Below, one piece after another: positions 1 through 9,600 of a stretch of 64,000 nucleotides of DNA. The notes beneath the pieces were generated by a model. The model did no database searches, was not told where the DNA came from, and saw only the letters and a list, made by a program, of their open reading frames with translations. The translations under genes and the position numbers were made by a program. Every line of letters begins with the position of its first letter. Position 1 is the stretch's first letter. Source of the DNA: Leadbetterella sp964423865 (GTDB lineage Bacteria > Bacteroidota > Bacteroidia > Cytophagales > Spirosomataceae); NCBI GenBank assembly GCA_964423865.1, contig CAYRGN010000011.1:1-64000 (forward strand), in the 5' to 3' direction.

Positions 1-296
1 GGTTGGTGTGCCGAATTTCTGAAAGCTGATAGCTGAAAGCTCATGGCTATTTCATATGTATAAATTTTAGCTTTCAGCCTTCAGCTATCAGCAGTCAGCC
101 GGGCGACGCTTCGCTTATTCATCGGCCGGTTGGTGTGCCGAATTTCTGAAAGCTGATAGCTGAAAGCTCATGGCTATTTCATCTGTATAAATTTTAGCTT
201 TCAGCCTTCAGCTATCAGCTATTAGCTTTATTCATCGGCCGGTTGGTGTATCTTACCTCTGATAGCTGATTGCTGAAAGCTCATGGCTATTTCATA
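1..296. repeat. Three tandem copies of a heptad-hairpin module
   Basis: Three consecutive copies start with the same GGTTGGTGT word at 1, 128 and 241 (unit lengths 127 and 113, third copy truncated). Each copy has an AGCTGAT-type heptad run ending in GGCTATTTCAT. Copies 1 and 2 continue with a TGTATAAATTTTAGC linker and a second heptad run in inverted orientation (TCAGCCT type), so each can fold into a long hairpin. Related copies lie at 10015-10196, 36228-36345 and 49873-50008. No gene is visible here. Seen directly; no mobility function can be assigned. Confidence 0.9.
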
Positions 297-362
297 GGTT
301 TATTAATGGGGTAGATTAAAGCCGGAAGTATAAGTATATGTTTTGTGCGCAATAGAAATCGA

Positions 363-404
363 CTTATCGATACCCCCTGGTATAATTCAAGGGATACCGA
401 TAAG
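363..404 (-). terminator. Long hairpin downstream of the collagen-like lipoprotein gene
   Basis: Read on the minus strand, CTTATCG-GTATCCC can pair with GGGGTAT-CGATAAG to give a stem of about 14 bp with two G-U pairs and a loop of roughly 13 nt. It lies about 30 bp after the stop codon of the gene at 434-1234. No clear U-tract follows, so it may be a 3' stabilising hairpin and not a classical intrinsic terminator. Confidence 0.45.
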
Positions 405-433
405 CATAGTAATTTACAAAAATCGAAATACAC

Positions 434-1234
434 TTAGTCTTCCAGGTTCAAGGCCATTTTAACTTCTTCATAGTTGCTGAAATCAAGGTTTTTGAGCCGG
501 CCTAAAGCCGAAGCCGTTACCGTTATAAGCCTCATTTCAGGAATGTTTACATGAAACAGCTCCCGGTAAAAACTATTTGATTTATTCACCATTTCAGGAG
601 CGGTTGATGTATATTCGTAGGCTCCGTTAACATAGATTTGGGTAGAAGGTGTTGTCATATAGGCATAGACTTCCCAATAGTTTACATTGAAATTAGAGGC
701 TGTGCATGACAGATAAGCGAAGTCTTCGTATTTATTTTGTTCACGTCCTGCGATTTTAAAGTAATTGCTTGAACCGTAACTGGTAATACCACCCCAGAAT
801 CTTTCTGCCAGGTCGTATCCGGCTTCCCCTTGGTTGTAAATGAGGGTTTTCACTTTAAAGTAAATGAGAATTAGGCCGTTGTCTATTACTTCTTTTGTAA
901 TTATAGGCTGGGTCTTGTCTTTCATCGTCATATAAATGTACGACTGATAAACATTCCCGGAAGCATCTTTCGTATGGTTTAAAGATGAAATATCGGCATC
1001 TGAGAAGTCGGGCTTGAACCATCCCGTAGATTTTACATTGGAGGAGGCATCCTGTCCTGCAGGTCCCTCAGGGCCGGTCTCACCATCTTTCCCGGGAGTT
1101 CCGTCTTTCCCCGCAGTTCCGTCTTTCCCCGCGGTACCCTCCCGACCGGCAGGTCCTTGAGGACCTTCCGGGCCTTCACAGTTGAAAAATAGCAGCGATC
1201 CTGCTAACAGCGAATAGATAAATTTTGATCTCAT
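434..1234 (-). CDS. Collagen-like-repeat lipoprotein
   Basis: A 266-residue predicted exported protein. The N-terminus has a basic and hydrophobic signal segment followed by Cys19, which is the likely lipidation site, although Asn at -1 is unusual for a lipobox. Directly after the Cys comes a Gly-X-Y tract of about 14 triplets (GPE, GPQ, GPA, GKD, GTA and similar, residues about 20-62), the collagen-like pattern that forms triple helices. The remaining 200 residues form a domain I do not recognise, rich in Tyr and beta-strand-like segments. The tract is encoded by short near-perfect 18-bp direct repeats, so its length could vary between strains. Similar lipoproteins are common in Bacteroidota, where function is usually unknown; a surface-exposed stalk is an inference. 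Confidence 0.8.
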   Translation of the reverse strand: MRSKFIYSLLAGSLLFFNCEGPEGPQGPAGREGTAGKDGTAGKDGTPGKDGETGPEGPAGQDASSNVKSTGWFKPDFSDADISSLNHTKDASGNVYQSYIYMTMKDKTQPIITKEVIDNGLILIYFKVKTLIYNQGEAGYDLAERFWGGITSYGSSNYFKIAGREQNKYEDFAYLSCTASNFNVNYWEVYAYMTTPSTQIYVNGAYEYTSTAPEMVNKSNSFYRELFHVNIPEMRLITVTASALGRLKNLDFSNYEEVKMALNLED

Positions 1235-1479
1235 AACATTTATATAGTTTTAATTAAAAAAGGGTTACAGATGGGGGATGTTTCGGATCCGGAGCATAAA
1301 TATAGATGGCAATATTATCTTTACGGTGACTAGAGATAACAACCGGTACTTATTTCAAACAGTTGGTAATTTTTTGCCCTGGCGAAGGGAGGGACGACCG
1401 AAAAAAAGTTTTTAAAGCCTATTTTTTAGCATTTAATTGAAGCATCATTTAATATTTTACACTAATTTTAAGATCCTGA

Positions 1480-4400
1480 TTGAACCTAACCCTGAAATTT
1501 ACCCTATTGAACCGGCCCGCATTCATATTTTTTCTTTTTAGCCTGCACTGCTGTTTCGCACAGCATTTACCGGTAAAAGATTATACCGTGCGTGATGGCC
1601 TGGCCCAGATGCAGGTGATCTCTGTCTTTGAAGACAGCAGAGGGTATGTATGGGCCGCCACCAAGCTCGGTCTGAGTAAGTTTGACGGCGAGCGCTTTGA
1701 GAATTTTTATCTGCGTGATGGGCTGGCTTCTTATGCTATTCACCGGCTTTTTGAAGATTCGGAATCAAATATCTGGGTGGAATATCATAATCTGGGCCTG
1801 GGAAAGTTTGACGGCCAGATCTTTACCAATTTTATTTTTAGTAAAGAACGTTTTTCCTGTGCAACAGAACATCGTGGAGCAGTGGTATTGATCAAAAATG
1901 ACTCGCTCTTCCGGATAAGCAAAAACAAGTTAGTCTTTACCGGAGTGAAAGCGCCGTCGGGAGCTAATCGGCTGATTTCCGATCAGGTGGAAGAAGAATT
2001 GTATCTGAACGATGATAAGGGGAAAGTGTACTGGCTGGATGAAACAACCAACCGGTTTATACCTCTGGAGGCCTTTTCAAGCCGGAACCAGCATCTTATA
2101 AGAATTGGTAATCATGTGTTGGTTAGTGTAAACACAGACGATGTCACTGAAATCTATTCCCTTAAAAAGAGAAGCCGGCAGCTTCGCTTTAGTCTTAAAG
2201 GAGAAAAGCTTTCGCTGAATGCGGATCCGGGCTTTAGCTTTGTTTTCAGTCATCAAAACCGTGCCTGGCTGTATCATTCCGGAGAGCGACGGGTATCCCC
2301 GCTTTCTTCTGATTTTATGAGTGGTGGCGATGGTGCTTATCAATTGGCAGAACATTCCCATCGGGTTTACTTTCCTTCCGAACAGGGGCTCAGGTGCTTG
2401 TTTTTGAATGGCTTCCGGTATTTTACGCGGCAGGAGGTACCCTACGCCTGGGGTGTGGCGGAGGACCGCGGGGGAAATATCTGGATCAGCAATTACGGTT
2501 CCCCGTTACAGCGGTATGACGGGCGGGATTTACATACTTATCGCAATTATGTGTCGGAAATAGCCCGGGTCTTTAAACAAATGGGCGGCCCTTCATTTAC
2601 CAGGCCTGGTGGTGACGATTGGTATTATCATCCGCTCAGAGACCGGCACGGAAAGCTGTGGTTTCCCAATATTTCCGGGGCCCTAGTGAGAGAAACTGAC
2701 CGCTCCTGGAAGTATATTCCACGGGATACGGCTATGCTGTCTTATTTTTACCTTGCTGAAGATCCCCGACGGGATCGTATCATCGCCACGGGGCAGGGCG
2801 GGTTTAATCTCGTAGATAGCCGACCGCCGCATCGTAGCGTGATCATCAGGGACACCGCTGCTATGTTTCAGTACCCTCGTTGGGTTTTGTGCGCGGCAGT
2901 AGATTCAGCAGGGTATTATTGGTTTGGTGGCCGTGCCGGGGTGGCCCGCTATGATCCGGACATAAAGGTGTTTAAATACTATACCAGGACCAACGGCAAA
3001 ATGCCGCTCGAAAGTACGGTCAGCCTGTATTTTGACAGCTACGGGGGCTTATGGGCGGGAAGTTTTATGGTTAACCCGGAGGGGTTGGCCAAATATGATC
3101 GGGAAGCAGATTGTTTCCGACCCGTTTTTGAACGTTATTTTGCTGACCAGCCCGTGGCTTTCATGGGCCAGATCAACGAGCGATATTTTATGGCTGGTGA
3201 TAATATCAACCTGTATGTCATTGACCTCGAAGCCCTGTATAAGAATGGAGAAGAACGGGTGGTCAAGGTATTCAATCATCACAACGGGTTCATGGGTATA
3301 GAACCCGGACAAAACGGCTTCTTCAAAGCTTCCGATGGCAAAATATGGATATGTACGGGTACCGAGCTGAATGTGCTGGATCCCACCCGCCTGTCTTTTG
3401 ACCCGGCCCCGCTGCGTACCTTTATCCGCCGGATCAACAACCGGCGTCTGCCCTTTGATTATGAACATTTGCCTGCCGTAGCGCTGGAACCCGGCAAAAA
3501 CGAAGTAAGGATAGAAGTGGAGTCGGTAGGAGAGGATAAGAGTGCCGCATCGGAGTTCAGCTACCGTATCCCGGGGTTTATGAACGACTGGTCGGAATGG
3601 CAGAAAGACAATGCCATTTACCTGACCAATATGCCTACCGGTAAATACCGGATAGAAATACGCAGCAAACGGGGGCTGGTCGATGCAGATAACCACCCCG
3701 CCACGCACTTGAGCTTCACCGTAAGCCTACCGCTGTACCGTTCGCCGGTGTTTTATAAATATGCGCTGGGCATCGGAGGCCTGCTGATTGGCCTGATAGG
3801 CGTAATGGCCGGCCGGCAGTATCTGCAGGGGCGTAAGCTGAGAAAACAGACGGCCAGGGCTCAGGATCTTAACCGCCGGATAAAGCTGCTGCAGGTACAG
3901 AGTAGTCAGGCCCAGCTGAATCCGCATTTTATTTTCAATGTCTTACAGACCCTTCAGGGCCAGATACTGAATAATCACAGTGAGCAGGCCGCAGAAAATG
4001 TAGTTAAGCTGGGTCATCTTATACGGGGCTTTCTCAATGCATCCGTATCGGATGAAAACACGCCCGTTTCTGTATTAAAACTGGAGATTCCACTCGAAGA
4101 GGAGATCCGGCTGCTGACCACCTATATCGATTTCGAGAAAGAGCAAAAAGACAATTTTGACTATAAAATCCTGTTGGTGCCGCCGCTGAACCCGGCTGAC
4201 CTGCAGGTGCAACCCCTGTTGATCCAGCCGTTTATAGAAAATGCCATCAAGCATGGTTTCCAGGATCTGGGCCGGCGGGGCAGGCTCCTGATCACCTTTG
4301 AGCTGGAAGAGGAAGAAGTGATCCTGTGTACAGTCGAAGACGACGGCATCGGCCGGGAGGCCGCCCGCCGGATCCGGGAGCAATCTATCCGGAAATACCG

Positions 4401-4539
4401 CTCACTGGGTACCGAAGTAGTACGCCGGCGGATCGAAAGCCTTAACCAGGTGGGTTACGATATTTCGGTAGAAGTAAACGACCGACCCGGCGGAGGCACC
4501 GTTGTAAGGATCAGGATGGACTTTAAAGAAAGCAATTAG
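1480..4539 (+). CDS. Propeller-type sensor histidine kinase (LytS/YehU class)
   Basis: A 1019-residue inner-membrane sensor kinase. After a signal peptide (about residues 1-27), a long periplasmic region carries repeated two-component-regulator propeller motifs such as the DGLAQ...VFEDSRGYVWAAT segment. A Y_Y_Y-type beta-sandwich precedes a single membrane helix (about 755-777). The cytoplasmic part has the His_kinase (PF06580) motif with the phospho-acceptor His816 in LNPHFIFN, and an ATPase segment with the N-box QPFIENAIKHG and a G-box near the end. It starts at TTG; the next in-frame ATG would remove the signal peptide. The response regulator begins 10 bp downstream, so the two form a sensor pair. 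In Bacteroidota, kinases of this build often sense oligosaccharides or envelope cues; the ligand is unknown here. Confidence 0.9.
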   Translation: MNLTLKFTLLNRPAFIFFLFSLHCCFAQHLPVKDYTVRDGLAQMQVISVFEDSRGYVWAATKLGLSKFDGERFENFYLRDGLASYAIHRLFEDSESNIWVEYHNLGLGKFDGQIFTNFIFSKERFSCATEHRGAVVLIKNDSLFRISKNKLVFTGVKAPSGANRLISDQVEEELYLNDDKGKVYWLDETTNRFIPLEAFSSRNQHLIRIGNHVLVSVNTDDVTEIYSLKKRSRQLRFSLKGEKLSLNADPGFSFVFSHQNRAWLYHSGERRVSPLSSDFMSGGDGAYQLAEHSHRVYFPSEQGLRCLFLNGFRYFTRQEVPYAWGVAEDRGGNIWISNYGSPLQRYDGRDLHTYRNYVSEIARVFKQMGGPSFTRPGGDDWYYHPLRDRHGKLWFPNISGALVRETDRSWKYIPRDTAMLSYFYLAEDPRRDRIIATGQGGFNLVDSRPPHRSVIIRDTAAMFQYPRWVLCAAVDSAGYYWFGGRAGVARYDPDIKVFKYYTRTNGKMPLESTVSLYFDSYGGLWAGSFMVNPEGLAKYDREADCFRPVFERYFADQPVAFMGQINERYFMAGDNINLYVIDLEALYKNGEERVVKVFNHHNGFMGIEPGQNGFFKASDGKIWICTGTELNVLDPTRLSFDPAPLRTFIRRINNRRLPFDYEHLPAVALEPGKNEVRIEVESVGEDKSAASEFSYRIPGFMNDWSEWQKDNAIYLTNMPTGKYRIEIRSKRGLVDADNHPATHLSFTVSLPLYRSPVFYKYALGIGGLLIGLIGVMAGRQYLQGRKLRKQTARAQDLNRRIKLLQVQSSQAQLNPHFIFNVLQTLQGQILNNHSEQAAENVVKLGHLIRGFLNASVSDENTPVSVLKLEIPLEEEIRLLTTYIDFEKEQKDNFDYKILLVPPLNPADLQVQPLLIQPFIENAIKHGFQDLGRRGRLLITFELEEEEVILCTVEDDGIGREAARRIREQSIRKYRSLGTEVVRRRIESLNQVGYDISVEVNDRPGGGTVVRIRMDFKESN

Positions 4540-4549
4540 ATACAGACCG

Positions 4550-5389
4550 ATGAAGAAAATACGAACCATTATTATAGAAGACCTCGACAAAGATTACGAC
4601 CTGCTCCGCCTGACCCTGGGTAAATACCACTCCGAAATAGAGGTGATCGGCCGGGCTAAAGGAGTGCTGTCTGCTCATAAGTTGATCCTGGAGTCTTCGC
4701 CTGATCTGGTATTCTTTGATATTGAAATTGAGGAGGATGGAACTTCTTTTGATGTGATCGACAGATTGTTGAGCGAAGGTTCGCCGGTCACTTTTGAGGC
4801 CATATTCATGACCGCCTACCGGGAGTATGACTACTCTACCCGGGCCTTTGAATATGCGGCCATAGACTACCTGACCAAACCCATTGATAAGGCCTCGCTC
4901 AGCAGGGCGGTTGACCGCTTGAAAGACAGGATGTCGGAAAAAGAGGCTGCCGAAACACTTCAGGGGTTGATCGACATCCTGAAAAGCGGCACGGTCAGTG
5001 ACCGCCTGACCATTCATCTGGCCGGCGGGCGCCGTCGTGTCATCCCTATAAATGACATCAACTACGTGACAGCCGACGGCGTAATGTCAGACTTTCACAT
5101 GGTGTCGGGAGAGGTGATCAAAGCCTACCGCAACCTTGGGAAATACCGGAAAATACTGGAGCTCGATCATAACTTCTTTTCGATCAGGCATAATCTCACG
5201 GTTAATCTTGATCACATGACGGGCTATGACCACGCACGCAAAGAGATCAGCATAGCAGACGGCGAGAGCCTCCAACCCTCACGTCAGGGCGGCCTGAAGC
5301 TGCATCGCCACCTGAAAGAAAATAACCTGATCCCCCGCCCGAATTACCTGGAGCGGGTGAGGAGCCTGCTAGGGATTTTGGATAAATGA
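4550..5389 (+). CDS. LytTR-family response regulator
   Basis: A 279-residue cytoplasmic response regulator. The N-terminal receiver domain has the acidic pair E10/D11, the phospho-acceptor Asp57 in LVFFD, the conserved Thr in FMTAYRE and the Lys-Pro dipeptide in DYLTKP. The C-terminal half (about 145-240) matches a LytTR DNA-binding domain (INYVTADG, NLGKYRKIL, FFSIRHNLTVNLDHM), followed by a tail of about 35 residues. It follows the kinase gene after 10 bp, so the two are very likely cotranscribed and form a cognate pair. Target genes cannot be told from the sequence. Confidence 0.92.
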   Translation: MKKIRTIIIEDLDKDYDLLRLTLGKYHSEIEVIGRAKGVLSAHKLILESSPDLVFFDIEIEEDGTSFDVIDRLLSEGSPVTFEAIFMTAYREYDYSTRAFEYAAIDYLTKPIDKASLSRAVDRLKDRMSEKEAAETLQGLIDILKSGTVSDRLTIHLAGGRRRVIPINDINYVTADGVMSDFHMVSGEVIKAYRNLGKYRKILELDHNFFSIRHNLTVNLDHMTGYDHARKEISIADGESLQPSRQGGLKLHRHLKENNLIPRPNYLERVRSLLGILDK

Positions 5390-5433
5390 AAAGCGGGCGC
5401 TTCATTATTTACTACATCTCAATGCTTAATTCT

Positions 5434-5459
5434 ACCGGTTATTCGAAATAAAGACCGGT
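5434..5459 (+). terminator. Stem-loop after the response regulator gene
   Basis: ACCGGT at 5434-5439 pairs with ACCGGT at 5454-5459, with a further TTAT/ATAA pairing inside. It lies 45 bp after the response regulator stop and is followed by a short T-rich stretch. It probably ends the kinase-regulator transcript and separates the LytTR-only gene. Confidence 0.4.
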
Positions 5460-5560
5460 TATTATCTTTTTCATGGAAAAAACGGGAGTTTGATTTTACT
5501 TGGCAGATATGTTCTGCGGTACACAGCCAAAGAGCTTTGAATCCGGTAAAATAAACCATT

Positions 5561-5836
5561 ATGGAGCTGCCACTATTGTCCGAAATAATCTTTCTTGAAG
5601 GGATAGATAACTACACCCTGATACACCTGAAAGGCGGAGAAAAAATACTGACTGCAAAAACACTGTTGCGTTATGAAGAACGCATTACCCATTTTGTTCG
5701 GATAAGCCGGAAACACCTGGTTAACCCGGCGTACGTAAAGTTGTGCAGAACCAATGGTCACCGGCCCCACCTGGTTCTGAAAAACGGAGCAGTCCTGGAA
5801 ATCGCGAAGAGAAGATCGAAGATTATAAGGTTTTAA
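5561..5836 (+). CDS. LytTR domain-only DNA-binding protein
   Basis: A 91-residue protein that is nearly all LytTR DNA-binding domain: EIIFLEGIDNYTLIHL at the N-terminus, then TAKTLLRYEERI, the signature F-V-R-I-S-R-K-H-L-V-N segment, and a C-terminal strand ending in IAKRRSKIIRF. There is no receiver domain, and the reading frame upstream of the ATG is closed by a TAA two codons earlier, so this is a complete gene and not a truncated response regulator. It lies 171 bp downstream of a LytTR response regulator in the same direction. It may bind overlapping sites or act as a phosphorylation-independent regulator; that is inference. Confidence 0.85.
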   Translation: MELPLLSEIIFLEGIDNYTLIHLKGGEKILTAKTLLRYEERITHFVRISRKHLVNPAYVKLCRTNGHRPHLVLKNGAVLEIAKRRSKIIRF

Positions 5837-5975
5837 CCGTTTAGCTCCTCTTTATAAATACCTTGTTTATGCAAAAAGCAGGGGGTAGCTTATAGTTATA
5901 TCAAATATACTCTTTTACCCGCAAACCAAATCTTCCCCGTTTTTGTTATACGCGCATAAGAACAAAAAAATCAAT

Positions 5976-6365
5976 ATGACAATTCACACCCACCCTATTG
6001 ATGAAGCCCGGAGGTACTTAGATAACGCCCGGGCTATTTTATCAGAAAAGGCCCGGAAAGACGGTGACCTTTATCAGGACAAAAAATATGTCCGGATGGC
6101 AGGAAATACTATGTATAACGGCCTACTCGTAGCATTAGACGAACTGTTAGGCGCTAAGAAAAAAGGCCGGAAAGATGTGGACTGGTACAGAACCGGTTTG
6201 CATGCTTTGGATAAAAAAGCGCTGGATCGCTTCAATGCGCTTTATGAAGTCCTTCATCTTACGTTAGGGTATGATGGTAATTTGTTTGTTACCACTTCCC
6301 AAAATGCCTTGAAACAGTCTCGTGAGCTGATCGACTGGGTGGCCATTCGCCTGGATAAGCAGTAA
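5976..6365 (+). CDS. DUF5618 family protein
   Basis: A 129-residue, highly charged, probably all-helical cytoplasmic protein. I recognise the Bacteroidota DUF5618 family by the pattern IDEARRYLDNARAILSEKA, YQDKKYVRMAGNTMYNG, KKGRKDVDWY and LTLGYDGN. Function is not established; the fold resembles HEPN-like helical bundles, but I see no Rx4-6H motif to support nuclease activity. I chose the ATG at 5976; an upstream in-frame TTG at 5943 would add 11 residues not typical of the family. It is a single gene with no clear partner. Confidence 0.75.
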   Translation: MTIHTHPIDEARRYLDNARAILSEKARKDGDLYQDKKYVRMAGNTMYNGLLVALDELLGAKKKGRKDVDWYRTGLHALDKKALDRFNALYEVLHLTLGYDGNLFVTTSQNALKQSRELIDWVAIRLDKQ

Positions 6366-6512
6366 GCGGAGGCTTTGGTACGAAAATACTACGACTGCCT
6401 GGTAACCTTCACCCGGGCAGCCGTAGCGGGATATTGCACCTTATCACCAGAGGTTAGGCCTTCAATTCAATACAGGATGAACAACCTGATTGATTTTCAT
6501 CTCTCTTCATTT

Positions 6513-6540
6513 CACTACTCCCTACTCATAACTACTCATC
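6513..6540. repeat. Short CTACTC[A/C] heptad run
   Basis: About four imperfect 7-bp units of CTACTCC/CTACTCA type lie in the 293-bp gap between the DUF5618 gene and secA. The same unit forms the larger arrays at 12181-12253 (opposite strand) and 12755-12815. Apart from this run and the secA promoter, nothing else is visible in the gap. Confidence 0.55.
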
Positions 6541-6588
6541 CTGCCAATTTGTCCGCTTATCCCGATTTTTGGAATTACCGCATTATTA

Positions 6589-6621
6589 TTGACAACCGAA
6601 CGTTGTTATTAAATAAATTTG
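6589..6621 (+). promoter_or_regulatory. Bacteroidota-type promoter for secA
   Basis: TTG at 6589-6591 (within ATTG) is followed after 22 nt by TAAATTTG at 6614-6621, a full match to the TAnnTTTG -7 consensus of the Bacteroidota housekeeping sigma factor. The secA ATG is 37 nt further on. Confidence 0.65.
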
Positions 6622-6658
6622 CAGTGTAATTAAACTACGACAGTACGTCATAAACCTT

Positions 6659-9600
6659 ATGCTTAATTTTCTCACGAAAGGGATTGCCAAAGTTTTTGGT
6701 ACAAAATCGGAAAAAGATATCAAAGTGTTAAGTCCTTATGTAGACGCCACAAATGTGGAGTTTGCTAAACTGGCGGCTTTAAATAATGATCAGTTTCGGC
6801 AGAAAACCCTGGATCTGAAAAACTATATCCAGGAAAAACTGGCCCATATTGACCAGGAAATTGCCTCTCTGAAAGAGGAAGCTAACGGCGACTTGTCCAT
6901 TGATCAGAAAGAGGCGGTCTTTAAAAAAGTGGATGAGCTGGCCCTGAAAAGAAATGAAGAGCTGGAAGTGGTGCTGCTGGAGATTCTCCCCCAGGCATTC
7001 GCGATTGTAAAAGAAACTGCAAGACGATTCACCGAAAATGAAGAATTGGAAGTGACCGCCAGTCACCTTGACAGGGAACTGGCCATGACCAAAAGTCACA
7101 TTGAAATCAGAGGGGATAAGGCAGTATGGAAAAATGAGTGGTACGCCGCCGGCAACCTGATGAAATGGAATATGCTGCATTATGATGTGCAGATTATCGG
7201 CGGAGCGGCCCTGCACAAAGGAAATATTTCGGAAATGGCTACAGGGGAAGGTAAAACCCTGGTGGCGACTTTCCCGGCTTTCCTGAACGCCCTGGCCGGC
7301 AAAGGCGTACACATCGTGACGGTGAACGACTACCTGGCCCGAAGAGACTCCGAATGGATGGGGCCTATCTTTGAGTTTAACGGCATCACCTGCGATTGTA
7401 TCGATCAACACCGGGCCAACTCTCCACAGCGGAAAAAAGCCTACAACGCAGACATCACCTACGGTACGAATAACGAATTCGGGTTCGACTACCTCCGGGA
7501 TAATATGGTGAGCGACCCCGAAGAACTGGTACAGCGGGAACACCACTTCGCCATGGTGGATGAGGTAGACTCCGTGTTGGTGGATGACGCCCGTACGCCC
7601 CTGATCATCTCCGGCCCCATGACCCGTAAAAACGATGACGAACTTTACAATACCCTGAAACCCCGCGTTTCCCAGCTGGTAGAAATGCAGAAGCAATTGG
7701 TAGGCGGCTACCTGGTAGAGGCCAAAAAACTGATTGCGGAAGGAAATAAGAAGGAAGGCGGGTTGTCCCTTTTCCGAGCCCACCGGGGTTTGCCCAAAAG
7801 CAAGCCTCTGATCAAATTCCTGTCGGAAACCGGGATGAAAAAACTGCTTCTCGATACTGAGGCCATCTATATTGCGGAAAATCAGAAGCTGATGCCCGAA
7901 GCAGACGCGCCGCTCTATTTTACCATTGAAGAAAAAAATAACTCGGTAGAACTGACCGACAAAGGAATTGACTACTTGTCGGCACAGGGACAAGATCCCC
8001 AGTTCTTTATCATGCCCGACCTCAGCATTGAAATGGGTGCTATTGAGAAATCAGACCTGAGTCCGGAAGATAAGATCCTGAAAAACGACGAGCTGATCAA
8101 AGATTACTCCACCAAAGCCGAACGTATTCATGCTGTCAACCAGCTGGTAAAAGCCTATACGCTGTTTGAAAAAGACGTGGATTACGTGACCATGGACGGT
8201 AAAGTGAAGATTGTGGACGAGCAAACCGGCAGGATCATGGACGGACGCCGGTGGTCTGACGGACTTCACCAGGCCGTGGAAGCCAAGGAAAACGTGAAAG
8301 TGGAAGATTCTACGCAGACCTACGCCACCATCACCCTTCAGAATTATTTCCGGATGTACCATAAGCTGGCCGGTATGACCGGTACCGCCGAAACCGAAGC
8401 CGCAGAATTCTGGAAAATCTATAAGCTGGATGTGATCTCTATCCCCACCAACAGAACAGTGATCCGGGATGACCGCGAAGACAAGGTGTACAAGACCGTG
8501 CGGGAGAAATACAATGCCGTAGTGGAGGAGATCAACGAGATGGTCGGTATCGGCCGTCCGGTGCTGGTAGGTACCACCTCCGTGGAAAACTCAGAACTCC
8601 TGAGCCGTATGCTCACCCTGAAAAAAATCCCTCACCAGGTTCTTAATGCCAAGCAACATGCCCGCGAGGCAGACATTGTGGCAGAAGCCGGTAAGCCGGG
8701 TACGGTAACGATTGCCACCAACATGGCGGGTAGGGGAACGGATATTAAGCTGACCCCGGAAAGCAAAGATGCGGGCGGACTGGCCATTATCGGTACCGAA
8801 AGGCACGAGTCGCGGCGGGTCGACCGCCAGCTCAGAGGGCGGTCCGGACGCCAGGGAGACCCGGGTTCTTCCCAGTTTTTTGTCAGCCTGGAAGACGGAC
8901 TCATGCGGATGTTCGGCTCAGACCGGATCGCGAAAGTGATGGACCGCATGGGAATGGAAGAAGGAGAAGTGATCCAAAGCTCCATGATCACCAATTCCAT
9001 TGAAAGGGCGCAGCGCAAGGTAGAAGAAAACAACTTCGGCATGCGTAAACGCCTTATCGAATACGATGACGTGATGAACGTGCAGCGGGATACCATTTAT
9101 AAACGAAGGAAAAACGCACTTTTCGGTGAGCGCCTCGCCCTGGATATCGCCAATATTATTTTTGATACCTGCGCGGATATCGTAGCCCAGACCGCCGGTA
9201 ATTACGAGGAGTTTGAAGTGCGGTGTATGCAGAGAATGGGCATGAAACCGGATATTTCCGAAGAAGAATTTGCCAAAGGCGGCCCGGCCCTGACACACCG
9301 CCTGTATGACCTGGCTGAGGCGCATTACCAGGCTAAAAACGACAATATCCGGAAGAATATCGTGCCCGGACTTAAAAATATCCTGAACGACCGCCAGGCC
9401 CTGGTAGACGAACCTTATATGGCGGTGATCGGCGACGGTACCCGGCGTATGGCAGTGTACGGAGACCTGAGAAAATCGGTAGAGTCAGAAGGTAGGGAAC
9501 TTATCCTGGCCACTGAAAAAGCCATCTCATTGGGCATTATCGACCAGGAATGGAAAGAGCACCTCCGGGATATGGACGACCTGAAACAGTCGGTGCAAAA

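Noticed and set aside
6375..6629. Open frame of 84 codons between the DUF5618 gene and secA
   Set aside because: It has no recognisable domain, contains a heptad run, and overlaps the secA promoter (6589-6621). The start is not preceded by any signal.
6779..7993. Long open frame (404 codons) antisense to secA
   Set aside because: It is an antisense shadow of the SecA motor domain with unnatural composition.
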